DNA of 15,154 nucleotides from Chloroflexota bacterium (GTDB lineage: Bacteria > Chloroflexota > Limnocylindria > Limnocylindrales > CSP1-4): positions 1 through 15,154 of the forward strand of contig JAGDMV010000016.1 in the NCBI GenBank assembly GCA_017860675.1, written 5' to 3'. Under the pieces are notes generated by a model. The model was given only the letters and a program-made list of their open reading frames with translations, did not search any database and had not been told where the DNA came from. Shown piece after piece: positions 1 to 9,445 of the stretch (position 1 is the first letter of the stretch; the number at the start of each line of letters is the position of its first letter). A program made the position numbers and the translations under genes.

Positions 1-224
1 GTGCATGCCAGCCGGTTGCGGCCGTTGATCCGCATCGCATCCGAGCCGCAGATCCCGTGCGCGCACGAGCGGCGGAAGGTGAGCGTCGGGTCCTGCTCTT
101 CCTTCACCGCCCGGAGCAGGTCGAGGACCCGGTCCATCGGCTCGGCCTCGACCTGGTACGACTCCCAGTGGGACGCGTCGTCGCGCTCCGGGTCGAAGCG
201 GCGGATGCGGAGCTCGATCTTCAC
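1..224 (-). CDS. sdhB: Succinate dehydrogenase iron-sulfur subunit, N-terminal part (cut by window edge)
   Basis: This is the electron-transfer subunit of complex II, which carries electrons from the SdhA flavin through Fe-S clusters to the membrane quinone site. Only the first 74 codons are in the window. They hold the N-terminal ferredoxin-like domain with the [2Fe-2S] ligand pattern C54, C59, D62 and C74 (SCAHGICGSD then RLAC). The Asp in place of the third Cys, and the spacing, match the E. coli protein. The two cysteine groups for the [4Fe-4S] and [3Fe-4S] clusters should lie beyond the left edge. The GTG start at 222-224 is preceded by a GGAGG-type site that overlaps the sdhA stop codon. 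The gap to sdhA is 16 nt, so this is the last visible gene of the sdhCDAB operon. The family call is secure. Confidence 0.96.
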   Translation of the reverse strand, partial: MKIELRIRRFDPERDDASHWESYQVEAEPMDRVLDLLRAVKEEQDPTLTFRRSCAHGICGSDAMRINGRNRLAC

Positions 225-240
225 CGCTGCCTCTCCCTCC

Positions 241-1989
<1,749 letters not shown>

Positions 1990-1998
1990 CGGGCCGCC

Positions 1999-2388
1999 TC
2001 AGGGGACCGGGGCCGACATGGTGGCCACGGCCATCGTCCCGAGGGCGAACAGGACGATCCCGACGAGGTAGAGGGTCATCGTCAGCGCCGCCCGGAGCAT
2101 GCCGCCGGTGTAGTCGCGGAGGACGGTCCGTACGCCCATGAAGCTGTGGAAGATGACCATCGACAGCATCAGCCAGTCCACCGTCCGCCAGAGCAGGCTC
2201 CCCCAGCGCTCCTCGACGATCCACTCCCCGGTCTGCTCGACCGGGTCGTAGACGACATGGGTGATCAGGAAGTGGCTGAGGGCGAGGACGAACAGGCCCA
2301 GCCCGGTCAGGCGGATCAGGTACCAGACCGCCAGCTCGAGGCCGCCGGAGGTGGGCCGGGCGCGACCGGCCCGGGTGACGCTGGCCAT
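1999..2388 (-). CDS. sdhD: Succinate dehydrogenase membrane anchor subunit (SdhD-like)
   Basis: This 129-residue membrane protein is the second anchor of complex II, holding SdhAB at the membrane and helping form the quinone/heme site. Three hydrophobic segments are visible, at about 22-44, 70-86 and 101-123. Histidines that could bind heme b are H39 and H44 (SHFLITH) and H81 (FHSFMGVR); I infer this from position and did not align it. The ATG at 2386-2388 shares one base with the sdhC stop (TGATG), so translation is probably coupled. An in-frame extension upstream exists, but it would run antiparallel to nothing and inside sdhC, and I reject it. The sequence is divergent, as is normal for SdhD, so the call rests partly on its place between sdhC and sdhA. 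Confidence 0.92.
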   Translation of the reverse strand: MASVTRAGRARPTSGGLELAVWYLIRLTGLGLFVLALSHFLITHVVYDPVEQTGEWIVEERWGSLLWRTVDWLMLSMVIFHSFMGVRTVLRDYTGGMLRAALTMTLYLVGIVLFALGTMAVATMSAPVP

Positions 2389-2759
2389 CACCCGCCTGCC
2401 GCCCAGATCGGGCTGAGGATGACCCAGGCGACCGGCAGCCCGACGACGAAGAACGCCACCCAGACGAGGTACCACAGGCGCCGCTGGTGGCGGGCCGTCG
2501 CCGGCCAGAAGTCCATGACGATCACGCGCAGGCCGTTGAGCGCGTGGTAGAGGACAGCTGCCCCGAGGAGGGTCTCCCCGACCCGCCCGATGGGGCTCGC
2601 GTAGAGCTGCAGCACCTCGTCGTACAGGGCACGGTTGGCGCCGGCCAGCCAGATGTCGAGGACGTGGAGGAGGATGAACGCCCAGACGGCGACGCCCGAG
2701 ACCCGGTGGAACGCCCAGGCGAGCATCCCCGCGCCGCCGCGGTACTGCACGTACTCCAC
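2388..2759 (-). CDS. sdhC: Succinate dehydrogenase cytochrome b556-type subunit (SdhC-like)
   Basis: This 123-residue protein is the first membrane anchor of complex II and the first gene of the sdh operon. It carries the SdhC family signature early (AFHRVSGVAVWAFILLHVLD, residues 16-35). Three hydrophobic segments lie at about 21-38, 62-82 and 96-115. H72 in YHALNGLR (71-78) is the likely heme b ligand by comparison with the family. I chose the GTG at 2757-2759 because a GGAGG site stands 11 nt before it and because the protein then begins just before the conserved domain, as is usual. An in-frame GTG at 2859-2861 would add 34 residues rich in Pro, Arg and Gly that do not look conserved, and it has no clear ribosome site. 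Confidence 0.92.
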   Translation of the reverse strand: MEYVQYRGGAGMLAWAFHRVSGVAVWAFILLHVLDIWLAGANRALYDEVLQLYASPIGRVGETLLGAAVLYHALNGLRVIVMDFWPATARHQRRLWYLVWVAFFVVGLPVAWVILSPIWAAGG

Positions 2760-2882
2760 CGGCGAGTCGTCCTCCGTGCAGGGCTTCGGCGGGGACGCCG
2801 GGCCCGGTCGCGGACGGCCGGCCCTTTCGAGGCAACGGCCGCCGGCTGCCCGCGCCCTCACGCCGGGCGCGGATGCTGCCCG

Positions 2883-2888
2883 ATTGTA
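2883..2888 (-). promoter_or_regulatory. Candidate -10 element for the sdh operon
   Basis: The minus-strand hexamer TACAAT differs from TATAAT at one position and stands out in a very GC-rich region. No good -35 hexamer is visible 16-19 nt upstream. Transcription starting about 7 nt downstream would give sdhC a leader of roughly 115 nt. This is an inference from base composition and position only. Confidence 0.3.
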
Positions 2889-2914
2889 GTCACCGGCGTG
2901 CCAGCCGGCGGGGG

Positions 2915-3097
2915 CTACGCGTCCACGGCACTGAGCGCAATGCGCAGGGCTCGGGTTGTCGCGGTGTCGGCAGCCTCCAGGTCTCCCCGCTCGGCCAGCT
3001 CGGCGCGGGTCCTTCCGTGCCGGCCGCTGCTATCTGCACGCCCTGGCACGGGGCCGAATGCGTGCGGCGCCCGAGCGACCGCGTCGGTCGGTCCCAC
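2915..3097 (-). CDS. Possible small protein of 60 residues, unknown and doubtful
   Basis: I do not recognise this ORF. It begins with a GTG just after an in-frame TAG, has no clear ribosome site, and ends upstream of the candidate sdh promoter. Its last 30 or so residues look protein-like, helical and charged (for example RTRAELAERGDLEAADTAT), and the codons there mostly end in G or C. It could be a small gene, the tail of a decayed gene, or chance in GC-rich DNA, where long open frames are common. The whole intergenic stretch would otherwise be empty. No function is suggested. Confidence 0.2.
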   Translation of the reverse strand: MGPTDAVARAPHAFGPVPGRADSSGRHGRTRAELAERGDLEAADTATTRALRIALSAVDA

Positions 3098-3115
3098 GCG
3101 CTACCATCGACGCGC

Positions 3116-3127
3116 TCGCGATCGCGA
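3116..3127. promoter_or_regulatory. Perfect 12-bp palindrome upstream of sucC
   Basis: TCGCGATCGCGA is fully self-complementary and ends 27 nt before the sucC start codon. It contains the octamer GCGATCGC. A regulator-binding operator near the transcription start is possible, but short GC-rich palindromes also arise by chance here. Confidence 0.25.
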
Positions 3128-3154
3128 TTCGCCATCGAACCGGGAGCCCCCTGA

Positions 3155-4339
3155 GTGAAGCTCCACGAGGCCGACGCCAAGATGCTGCTGGTGGCCCAGG
3201 GCCTGCCCGTCCCCCCGTGGGCCGTGGCCCGGACCCCGGAAGAGGCAGGCGAGGCCGCCGCGAAGTTCATGGCCGAGGGCACGCGGCGCGTCGTGGTCAA
3301 GGCCCAGGTCCTCGTCGGGGGACGGGGCAAGGCCGGCGGCGTGAAGCTGGCCGGCACGCCGGCCGAGGCGGAGGAGGTGGCCGGCCGGATCCTCGGCATG
3401 GACATCAAGGGCAGCCTCGTCCGCAAGGTCCTCGTCGGGCCCGCCGCCATGATCGTCCGCGAGTACTACCTCGGGGCGATCCTGGACCGGGCCAGCCGCC
3501 GGATCGTGATGATGGCCTCAGCCGAGGGCGGGGTCGAGATCGAGGAGGTGGCTCGCGTCACCCCCGCGGCGATCCACCGCGTCGCCGCCCACCCCTTCCT
3601 CGGACTGCACGACTACCAGGCCCGCGAGCTCGCCTTCGCCGTCGGCCTCGGCGGCCCGCACCTGCGGGAATTCGTGCGGATCGCCCGGGGATTGATCGCG
3701 CTGATGGCGGCGAACGACGCCGACCTGGTGGAGGTGAACCCGCTGGCTGTCGTCCGCGAGCCCGGTCCCGAGGGCCACGTCGAGCGGCTCGCCTGCCTCG
3801 ACGCCAAGATCACCCTCGACGACTCCGCCCTGCCCCGCCACCCGGAGCTCGAGCGCCTGCGCGACCTCGACGAGGAGGACCCGGCCGACGCCGAGGCGCG
3901 CCACTACGACATCAGCTTCATCCACCTCGACGGCACCATCGGCTGCATGGTGAACGGGGCCGGCCTGGCGATGACCACGATGGACCTGGTCAAGCAGGCG
4001 GGCGGGGAGCCGGCCAACTTCCTTGATATCGGCGGCGGGGCCAAGGCCGACCGCGTGGCGGCGGCGATGCGCCTCATCCTCGGCGACCCCAAGGTAGAGG
4101 CGATCCTGGTCAACATCTTCGGCGGCATCACCCGCGGCGACGAGGTGGCCCGCGGCCTGATCGAGGCGCGCAACCGGCAAGAGCGCGACGTGCCCATGGT
4201 CGTTCGCATCGTCGGCACGAACGCAGCCGAGGCGGCCCGGCTCCTCCACGAGGCCAGCTTCGAGACGGCGGCGACCCTCGACGAGGCGGCCGGCAAGGCC
4301 GTGGCGGCCGCCCGGCGAGCGGCCGGAGGCGCGCGGTGA
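3155..4339 (+). CDS. sucC: Succinyl-CoA synthetase (ADP/GDP-forming) beta subunit
   Basis: With SucD this subunit converts succinyl-CoA, phosphate and NDP to succinate, CoA and NTP. The 394-residue protein has the usual ATP-grasp N-terminal domain, with a glycine- and lysine-rich nucleotide-binding stretch (KAQVLVGGRGKAGG, about residues 49-62). The metal-site motif EVNPLAV follows near 193-199. The C-terminal CoA-ligase domain carries NGAGLAMTTMD, NFLDIGGGA and NIFGGITRGDE. The length is that of the family (about 390). The GTG start at 3155 has GGGAG about 8 nt upstream. The stop overlaps the sucD start as GTGA, which indicates translational coupling and balanced subunit production. Nucleotide preference cannot be judged from what I see. 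Confidence 0.97.
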   Translation: MKLHEADAKMLLVAQGLPVPPWAVARTPEEAGEAAAKFMAEGTRRVVVKAQVLVGGRGKAGGVKLAGTPAEAEEVAGRILGMDIKGSLVRKVLVGPAAMIVREYYLGAILDRASRRIVMMASAEGGVEIEEVARVTPAAIHRVAAHPFLGLHDYQARELAFAVGLGGPHLREFVRIARGLIALMAANDADLVEVNPLAVVREPGPEGHVERLACLDAKITLDDSALPRHPELERLRDLDEEDPADAEARHYDISFIHLDGTIGCMVNGAGLAMTTMDLVKQAGGEPANFLDIGGGAKADRVAAAMRLILGDPKVEAILVNIFGGITRGDEVARGLIEARNRQERDVPMVVRIVGTNAAEAARLLHEASFETAATLDEAAGKAVAAARRAAGGAR

Positions 4340-5220
4340 GCATTCTCATCGGGCGCGACACGCGCCTGGTCGTGCAGGGCATCACCGGCCGCGAGGGCGA
4401 GTTCCACGCGCGCCAGATGCTCGAGTACGGGACCCGGATCGTGGCCGGCGTGACGCCAGGCAAGGGCGGGCTCCACGCCCTCGACAACCGCGTGCCCGTC
4501 TTCGACACGATGGTCGAGGCGGTCCGCGAGACTGGCGCCAACACCTCCTGCATCTTCGTCCCCGCCGCGGCCGCCCCGGACGCCGTGCTGGAGGCAGTCG
4601 GGGCCGGCATCGGGACGGTCTTCTGCATCACCGAGGGCATTCCCGCCCTCGACATGCTGCCGGTGGTCGAGCTGGTGCGCCAGGCTGGCTCACGCCTGGT
4701 CGGGCCGAACTGCCCGGGAGCGACGTCGCCCGGCCGGGCCAAGGTCGGGATCATTCCCGGCTCGATCCATCGCGAGGGCTCGGTCGGCGTCGTCTCCCGT
4801 TCCGGGACGCTCACCTACGAGGCCGTCCAGGCGATGACCGATGCGGGGATCGGCCAGAGCACCTGCATCGGGATCGGCGGCGACCCGATCGTCGGCACCG
4901 CCTTCCTCGACGTCCTCCAGCTGTTCGCGGCCGACCCGGAGACGGAGGCGATCGTGCTGATCGGCGAGATCGGCGGCGGCGCCGAGGAGGAGGCAGCGGC
5001 CTGGGCGGCTGACCACTTGCGGGGGGTGCCGCTGGCCGCCTTCGTGGCCGGTCGGACGGCGCCCGAGGGCAGGCGCATGGGCCACGCGGGGGCGATCATC
5101 TCGGGCGGCCGGGGAACGGCTGCCGAGAAGGTGGCTGCGCTCGAGGCGGCTGGGTTCCGGGTCGCCTCGTCACCGACCGAGCTGCCAGCCCTGCTTCGCA
5201 CGGCCGGCTACCGCGGCTGA
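4336..5220 (+). CDS. sucD: Succinyl-CoA synthetase alpha subunit
   Basis: The alpha subunit binds CoA and carries the phosphohistidine used in catalysis. In this 294-residue protein the N-terminal CoA-binding Rossmann domain shows VQGITGREGEFH (12-24). GPNCPG (123-128) and the SRSGTLTYE segment (154-162) follow. The active-site histidine is H250 in GRRMGHAGAIISGG. Length and motifs are typical. The GTG start overlaps the sucC stop by 4 bp, with GGAGG six bases upstream inside sucC. Together with the divergent sdh operon this places two consecutive TCA-cycle steps side by side, and the neighbouring mutase/epimerase pair feeds the same succinyl-CoA pool. Confidence 0.97.
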   Translation: MSILIGRDTRLVVQGITGREGEFHARQMLEYGTRIVAGVTPGKGGLHALDNRVPVFDTMVEAVRETGANTSCIFVPAAAAPDAVLEAVGAGIGTVFCITEGIPALDMLPVVELVRQAGSRLVGPNCPGATSPGRAKVGIIPGSIHREGSVGVVSRSGTLTYEAVQAMTDAGIGQSTCIGIGGDPIVGTAFLDVLQLFAADPETEAIVLIGEIGGGAEEEAAAWAADHLRGVPLAAFVAGRTAPEGRRMGHAGAIISGGRGTAAEKVAALEAAGFRVASSPTELPALLRTAGYRG

Positions 5221-5222
5221 CG

Positions 5223-5284
5223 GCCCGGCCCCGGCTCAAACGCAGCCCCGAGCCACACCGCGCTGTGTGCAGCCCCGGCCGGGC
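5223..5284. terminator. Nested inverted repeat between convergent sucD and epimerase genes
   Basis: Outer arms GCCCGGCC (5223-5230) and GGCCGGGC (5277-5284) are perfectly complementary. Inside them CACAC (5254-5258) and GTGTG (5265-5269) form a second small stem. The position between two convergent genes suits a bidirectional terminator. There is no T-tract, so the role is uncertain. Confidence 0.35.
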
Positions 5285-5287
5285 GCG

Positions 5288-5773
5288 CTACTGGCCAGGG
5301 GCCCGGAAGCCGTGCGGGTAGTGGGAGGCCCAGGCCGGTCCTCCCTCGGCTTCGATCAGCTCGACCAGGACGCCGTGGCAGCTCCGCGGGTGGAGGAAGG
5401 CGACGGGCCCTTCCGCCCCCGGCCGCGGCGCGGTGTCGATCAGCTCCACCCCGTCGATCGCCAGCCGGGTCAGCGCCGCGGCGATGTCCGGCACCTCGAA
5501 GCAGACGTGGTGGAAGCCCTCGCCGCGGCTGGCCAGGAAGCGGGCGACGCCGGTCGTGTCGTCAGTCGGCTGGACGAGCTCGAGCTTCACGTCGCCCACC
5601 GGCAGAAAGGCGATGTTCACCCGGTCAGGGGGGATCGGCACGACAGGACCGGGCGCAAGGCCCAGGGTGTCACGGTAGAAGTGGAGCGAGGCGTCGAGGT
5701 CGCGGACCACGACGGCGATGTGGTGCACCCGCCCGATTCGATGCAGGTGCGACGGGACTGCGGTGTGCGTCAT
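5288..5773 (-). CDS. mce: Methylmalonyl-CoA epimerase (VOC superfamily)
   Basis: This enzyme interconverts (S)- and (R)-methylmalonyl-CoA, providing the R epimer used by the mutase. The 161-residue protein shows the paired beta-alpha-beta-beta-beta units of the vicinal oxygen chelate fold. The first unit begins at VHHIAVVVRDLDASLHFYRD (16-35), the second near GFHHVCFEVPDIAAAL (86-101). Likely metal ligands are H18, a residue near E65 (KLELVQP), H89 and E138 (VLVELIE), by comparison with the known epimerases. The ATG at 5771-5773 has a GAGGTG site just upstream. It lies 118 nt downstream of the mutase gene on the same strand, so co-expression is likely. Another VOC enzyme is possible in principle, but the context is decisive. 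Confidence 0.92.
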   Translation of the reverse strand: MTHTAVPSHLHRIGRVHHIAVVVRDLDASLHFYRDTLGLAPGPVVPIPPDRVNIAFLPVGDVKLELVQPTDDTTGVARFLASRGEGFHHVCFEVPDIAAALTRLAIDGVELIDTAPRPGAEGPVAFLHPRSCHGVLVELIEAEGGPAWASHYPHGFRAPGQ

Positions 5774-5891
5774 CTCCCCACCTCACTGGCGTGCGATCGG
5801 CAGCTCCCGGCCGAGGGGCGCGACGGGTGACCGGGCAGCCTGGCATGACGGCTCGCGCGATCGGGCGGCGGGCTGCCTTCCCTGCTCACCG

Positions 5892-7583
<1,692 letters not shown>

Positions 7584-7654
7584 CGTTCCTCCTGGGTGCG
7601 CGGGCACCTCGCCCGCTGGAGCCGATCGTACCTCCCGGGGCGGCTCGGCGTGCC

Positions 7655-7677
7655 GAACGGCTATAGCACATCCGTTC
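7655..7677. promoter_or_regulatory. Inverted repeat with candidate extended -10 upstream of the mutase gene
   Basis: Perfect 6-bp arms GAACGG (7655-7660) and CCGTTC (7672-7677) flank 11 bp containing the palindrome GCTATAGC (in part, 7660-7667). On the minus strand this reads TGCTATAGC, an extended -10-like element about 80 nt before the mutase ATG. A repressor or activator operator overlapping the promoter is a reasonable reading. No -35 is recognisable. Confidence 0.3.
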
Positions 7678-7848
7678 ACTAGGCTCCGGCACGGGGCGTT
7701 GGCGCGCGGCAGGCGAGCTCTCGGACGATCGGCGGGGGATCCGCCGCATGGGCAAGCCAATGGCTCGACGGGCCGACACCCGGGCGCTCCGCGCGAGATG
7801 AAGGGAGGCAGGCGCTAGGACCCGGCTGGCCGCTCCTCGACCGAGGGC

Positions 7849-7864
7849 GTCTTTGCACAAAGAC
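7849..7864. repeat. parS-like palindrome, copy 1
   Basis: The sequence GTCTTTGCACAAAGAC has perfect 7-bp arms (GTCTTTG / CAAAGAC) around a central CA. Including one base before and three after, it agrees with copy 2 at 19 of 20 positions. It lies 808 bp upstream of parA. It is read here as a candidate non-canonical ParB-binding (parS) site. Confidence 0.5.
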
Positions 7865-8341
7865 AGCCGGCAGCGCCGCGGCCGGCGAACGGGTTCCGAT
7901 CGTTCGCGCGTGCCTTGGCGCGCTGCGTGCCGTGTCGCCAGTGGTCAGAGCCGACCAGGAGGAGTGCAGCGCCGAACCGCCCTCGCTCATCGCGAACGCC
8001 GTCAGCCGCCAGGCGTGAGCACCAGCCGCGCGCAGCTTCTGGTCGGGCCTGGACGAATGCCTGTTCCGGCACAACGCCGCCAGGCGACTCCACGACTCGG
8101 AATCTGCGCAGGCAACGGGAGCATTCGCTGGCGTGGGTTCCCGTCCTCGTCGCCGCTGCGAGCGCCGCTCCTGACGCCGCAATTCGGAGCGCTGGCGAAC
8201 ACCGACCCTGGCTGCCGGCTGTGTTCGGCTGGCCGGTAACAAGGCCGGTCGTCGCCATGACCGCCTGAGCGTGCTCGATGTCGACACCCTGGGGCACGAG
8301 CCTGGACACGTCCGTACGGTGACGCGTTTCGTCGGCGGCAC

Positions 8342-8357
8342 GTCTTTGCACAAGGAC
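8342..8357. repeat. parS-like palindrome, copy 2
   Basis: The sequence GTCTTTGCACAAGGAC differs from copy 1 at one base in the right arm. It lies 493 bp from copy 1 and 314 bp upstream of parA. The surrounding sequence is otherwise unrelated to copy 1 apart from a shared leading C and trailing AGC, so the short element itself is what is conserved. Confidence 0.5.
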
Positions 8358-8458
8358 AGCGCCGTGCGCTCCCCCACCCGACAGGGCGCGGCTGGCACCG
8401 TCCGCGAAGATGGCTGCACCGCCGCAGCGACCCGTTCATGGCGGCGATTCGCCGCTCC

Positions 8459-8482
8459 CGCCGGCCGGACTCCTGGCCGGCG
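8459..8482. repeat. GC-rich hairpin upstream of the DnaA boxes
   Basis: Arms CGCCGGCC (8459-8466) and GGCCGGCG (8475-8482) pair perfectly around an 8-nt loop. It has no T-tract. It could be a structured element of the origin region or a chance product of high GC. Confidence 0.25.
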
Positions 8483-8516
8483 AAGTCCCCTGGCATCAAC
8501 GGGCACACCGCGTGAC

Positions 8517-8525
8517 TTATCCACA
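8517..8525 (+). promoter_or_regulatory. DnaA box, TTATCCACA
   Basis: This is an exact match to the strongest E. coli DnaA box. It lies 147 nt upstream of the parA start in the most AT-rich patch of the intergenic region. Confidence 0.55.
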
Positions 8526-8549
8526 GAATGGTGAACAAGTGACGCTTCC

Positions 8550-8558
8550 TGTGGACAA
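8550..8558 (-). promoter_or_regulatory. DnaA box, TTGTCCACA on the minus strand
   Basis: This 9-mer equals the DnaA box favoured in GC-rich actinobacteria. It faces the box at 8517-8525, with 24 bp between them. Two perfect boxes so close together are unlikely by chance in GC-rich DNA. Confidence 0.55.
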
Positions 8559-8671
8559 CGGGGTTTCAGCATTGCACCGCTGCGGTAGCATTCAGCAGGC
8601 CCGCCGGCGTGCGGCCCGATGCCGACGAGGGCACGAAGCCTGCGCAACGAAGTCGAAGAGGTGACCCCCGG

Positions 8672-9445
8672 GTGCCATCCGTCATCGCGATCGCCAACCA
8701 GAAGGGCGGTGTCGGCAAGACGACGACCGCCATCAACCTCGCCGGAGCCCTCGTCGAGCGAGGTTGCCGTGTCCTGTGCGTTGACATCGATCCGCAGGCG
8801 AACCTGACCGTCGGTCTCGGCGTCAATCTCGGCCAGGTCGAGCACTCCATCGCCGACGTGCTGGGCGACACGCGCATCCCCCTGGCCGAAGTGGTTCTCC
8901 AGACACCGACCGATGGGATCGACGTGGTGCCGGCGACCCTCGAGCTCGCCTCCACGGAGGTGGAGCTCTTCTCCGCGATCGGCCGCGAGTACGCCCTGCG
9001 AGAGGCGCTCGCCGACCCGGTCATTGCCGGCTACGACTACGTCCTCGTCGACTGCCCGCCAACGCTGGGGCTCCTGACGATCAACGGGCTGGTCGCCGCC
9101 GATGGCGTGATCATCCCTGTCCAGACCCAGTACTACGCGCTCAAAGGTCTCACCGCGCTCGTCAAGGTCGTGAACACGATTCGCTCAAAGCTCAACAGGG
9201 ACCTGCGGATCCTGGGCCTGCTGCCGACCTTCTACGATGGGCGCACGATCCTCGCCCGCGAGATGCTCGAGGAGCTGCGCGAGCTGGGCGACCATCACGT
9301 CTTCGACACGATCATCCGCAGCACCGTCCGCCTGGGCGAGGCGCCGCTCACCGGCCGGCCGATCACCGTCTACGCCGGGAGCAGCGAGGCTGCCCGGGCA
9401 TTCCGCGAGCTCGCGAGGGAGGTCGTCGAACTTGAGCAGACCTGA
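8672..9445 (+). CDS. parA: Chromosome/plasmid partition ATPase ParA (Soj-like)
   Basis: ParA binds DNA non-specifically as an ATP-bound dimer and, together with ParB bound at parS, drives origin segregation. The 257-residue protein has the deviant Walker A motif KGGVGKTTT (11-19). Walker A' / switch I is DIDPQANLT (38-46, D40) and the Walker B-like motif is DCPPTLG (127-133). It has no N-terminal HTH domain, which is the small Soj-type chromosomal form. I chose the GTG at 8672-8674 because the protein then starts directly at SVIAIANQKGG and GAGGTGA lies 7 nt upstream; an in-frame start at 8609 adds an unconserved Arg-rich leader. It overlaps parB by 14 nt. The stretch upstream holds candidate origin and parS-like sequences. 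Confidence 0.95.
   Translation: MPSVIAIANQKGGVGKTTTAINLAGALVERGCRVLCVDIDPQANLTVGLGVNLGQVEHSIADVLGDTRIPLAEVVLQTPTDGIDVVPATLELASTEVELFSAIGREYALREALADPVIAGYDYVLVDCPPTLGLLTINGLVAADGVIIPVQTQYYALKGLTALVKVVNTIRSKLNRDLRILGLLPTFYDGRTILAREMLEELRELGDHHVFDTIIRSTVRLGEAPLTGRPITVYAGSSEAARAFRELAREVVELEQT

Larger units (their letters stand above)
2760..3154. other. Divergent intergenic region between sdhC and sucC
   Basis: This 395-nt stretch separates two divergent TCA-cycle operons and should hold both promoters. On the minus strand a good -10 hexamer (TACAAT) lies at 2883-2888, and a possible small ORF lies at 2915-3097. On the plus strand a perfect 12-bp palindrome lies at 3116-3127, and a GGGAG ribosome site precedes sucC. 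I see no tRNA, repeat array or other convincing gene. Confidence 0.6.
7584..8671. other. Non-coding region of about 1.1 kb; candidate replication origin / partition region
   Basis: The mutase gene leaves this region leftward and parAB leaves it rightward. Open frames on both strands exist but read as Arg/Pro/Ala-rich, unstructured sequence with no conserved motif, and I reject them all as genes. The region holds two 16-bp palindromes (7849-7864, 8342-8357) related to one inside parB, a GC-rich hairpin (8459-8482), and two perfect DnaA boxes in opposite orientation (8517-8525 and 8550-8558) in a locally more AT-rich patch. I looked for the conserved cores of RNase P RNA, SRP RNA and tmRNA and saw none. 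Such a layout beside parAB suits a chromosomal oriC, but dnaA, dnaN and gidB are not visible, and two boxes is few. Confidence 0.4.

Noticed and set aside
7849..7864. Reading the palindromes as DnaA boxes (CTTTGCACA)
   Set aside because: The 9-mer has two mismatches to the DnaA consensus, and the symmetric 16-bp structure conserved between copies is not explained by an asymmetric 9-bp box.
8563..8591. A parA promoter with TAGCAT as -10
   Set aside because: The hexamer is weak and no -35-like sequence lies at a usable distance, so the evidence is too thin to annotate.
7584..8671. A structured RNA gene such as RNase P RNA, SRP RNA or tmRNA, or a CRISPR array
   Set aside because: None of the conserved cores could be found by eye on either strand, and the repeats are too few and too far apart for an array. 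A covariance-model search would be needed to exclude smaller RNAs.
7679..8845. A 388-codon minus-strand frame and several smaller frames in the parA upstream region
   Set aside because: They have no recognisable domain, odd composition (Arg, Cys and Ser rich), no good ribosome sites, and they overlap the DnaA boxes, palindromes and the parA start.
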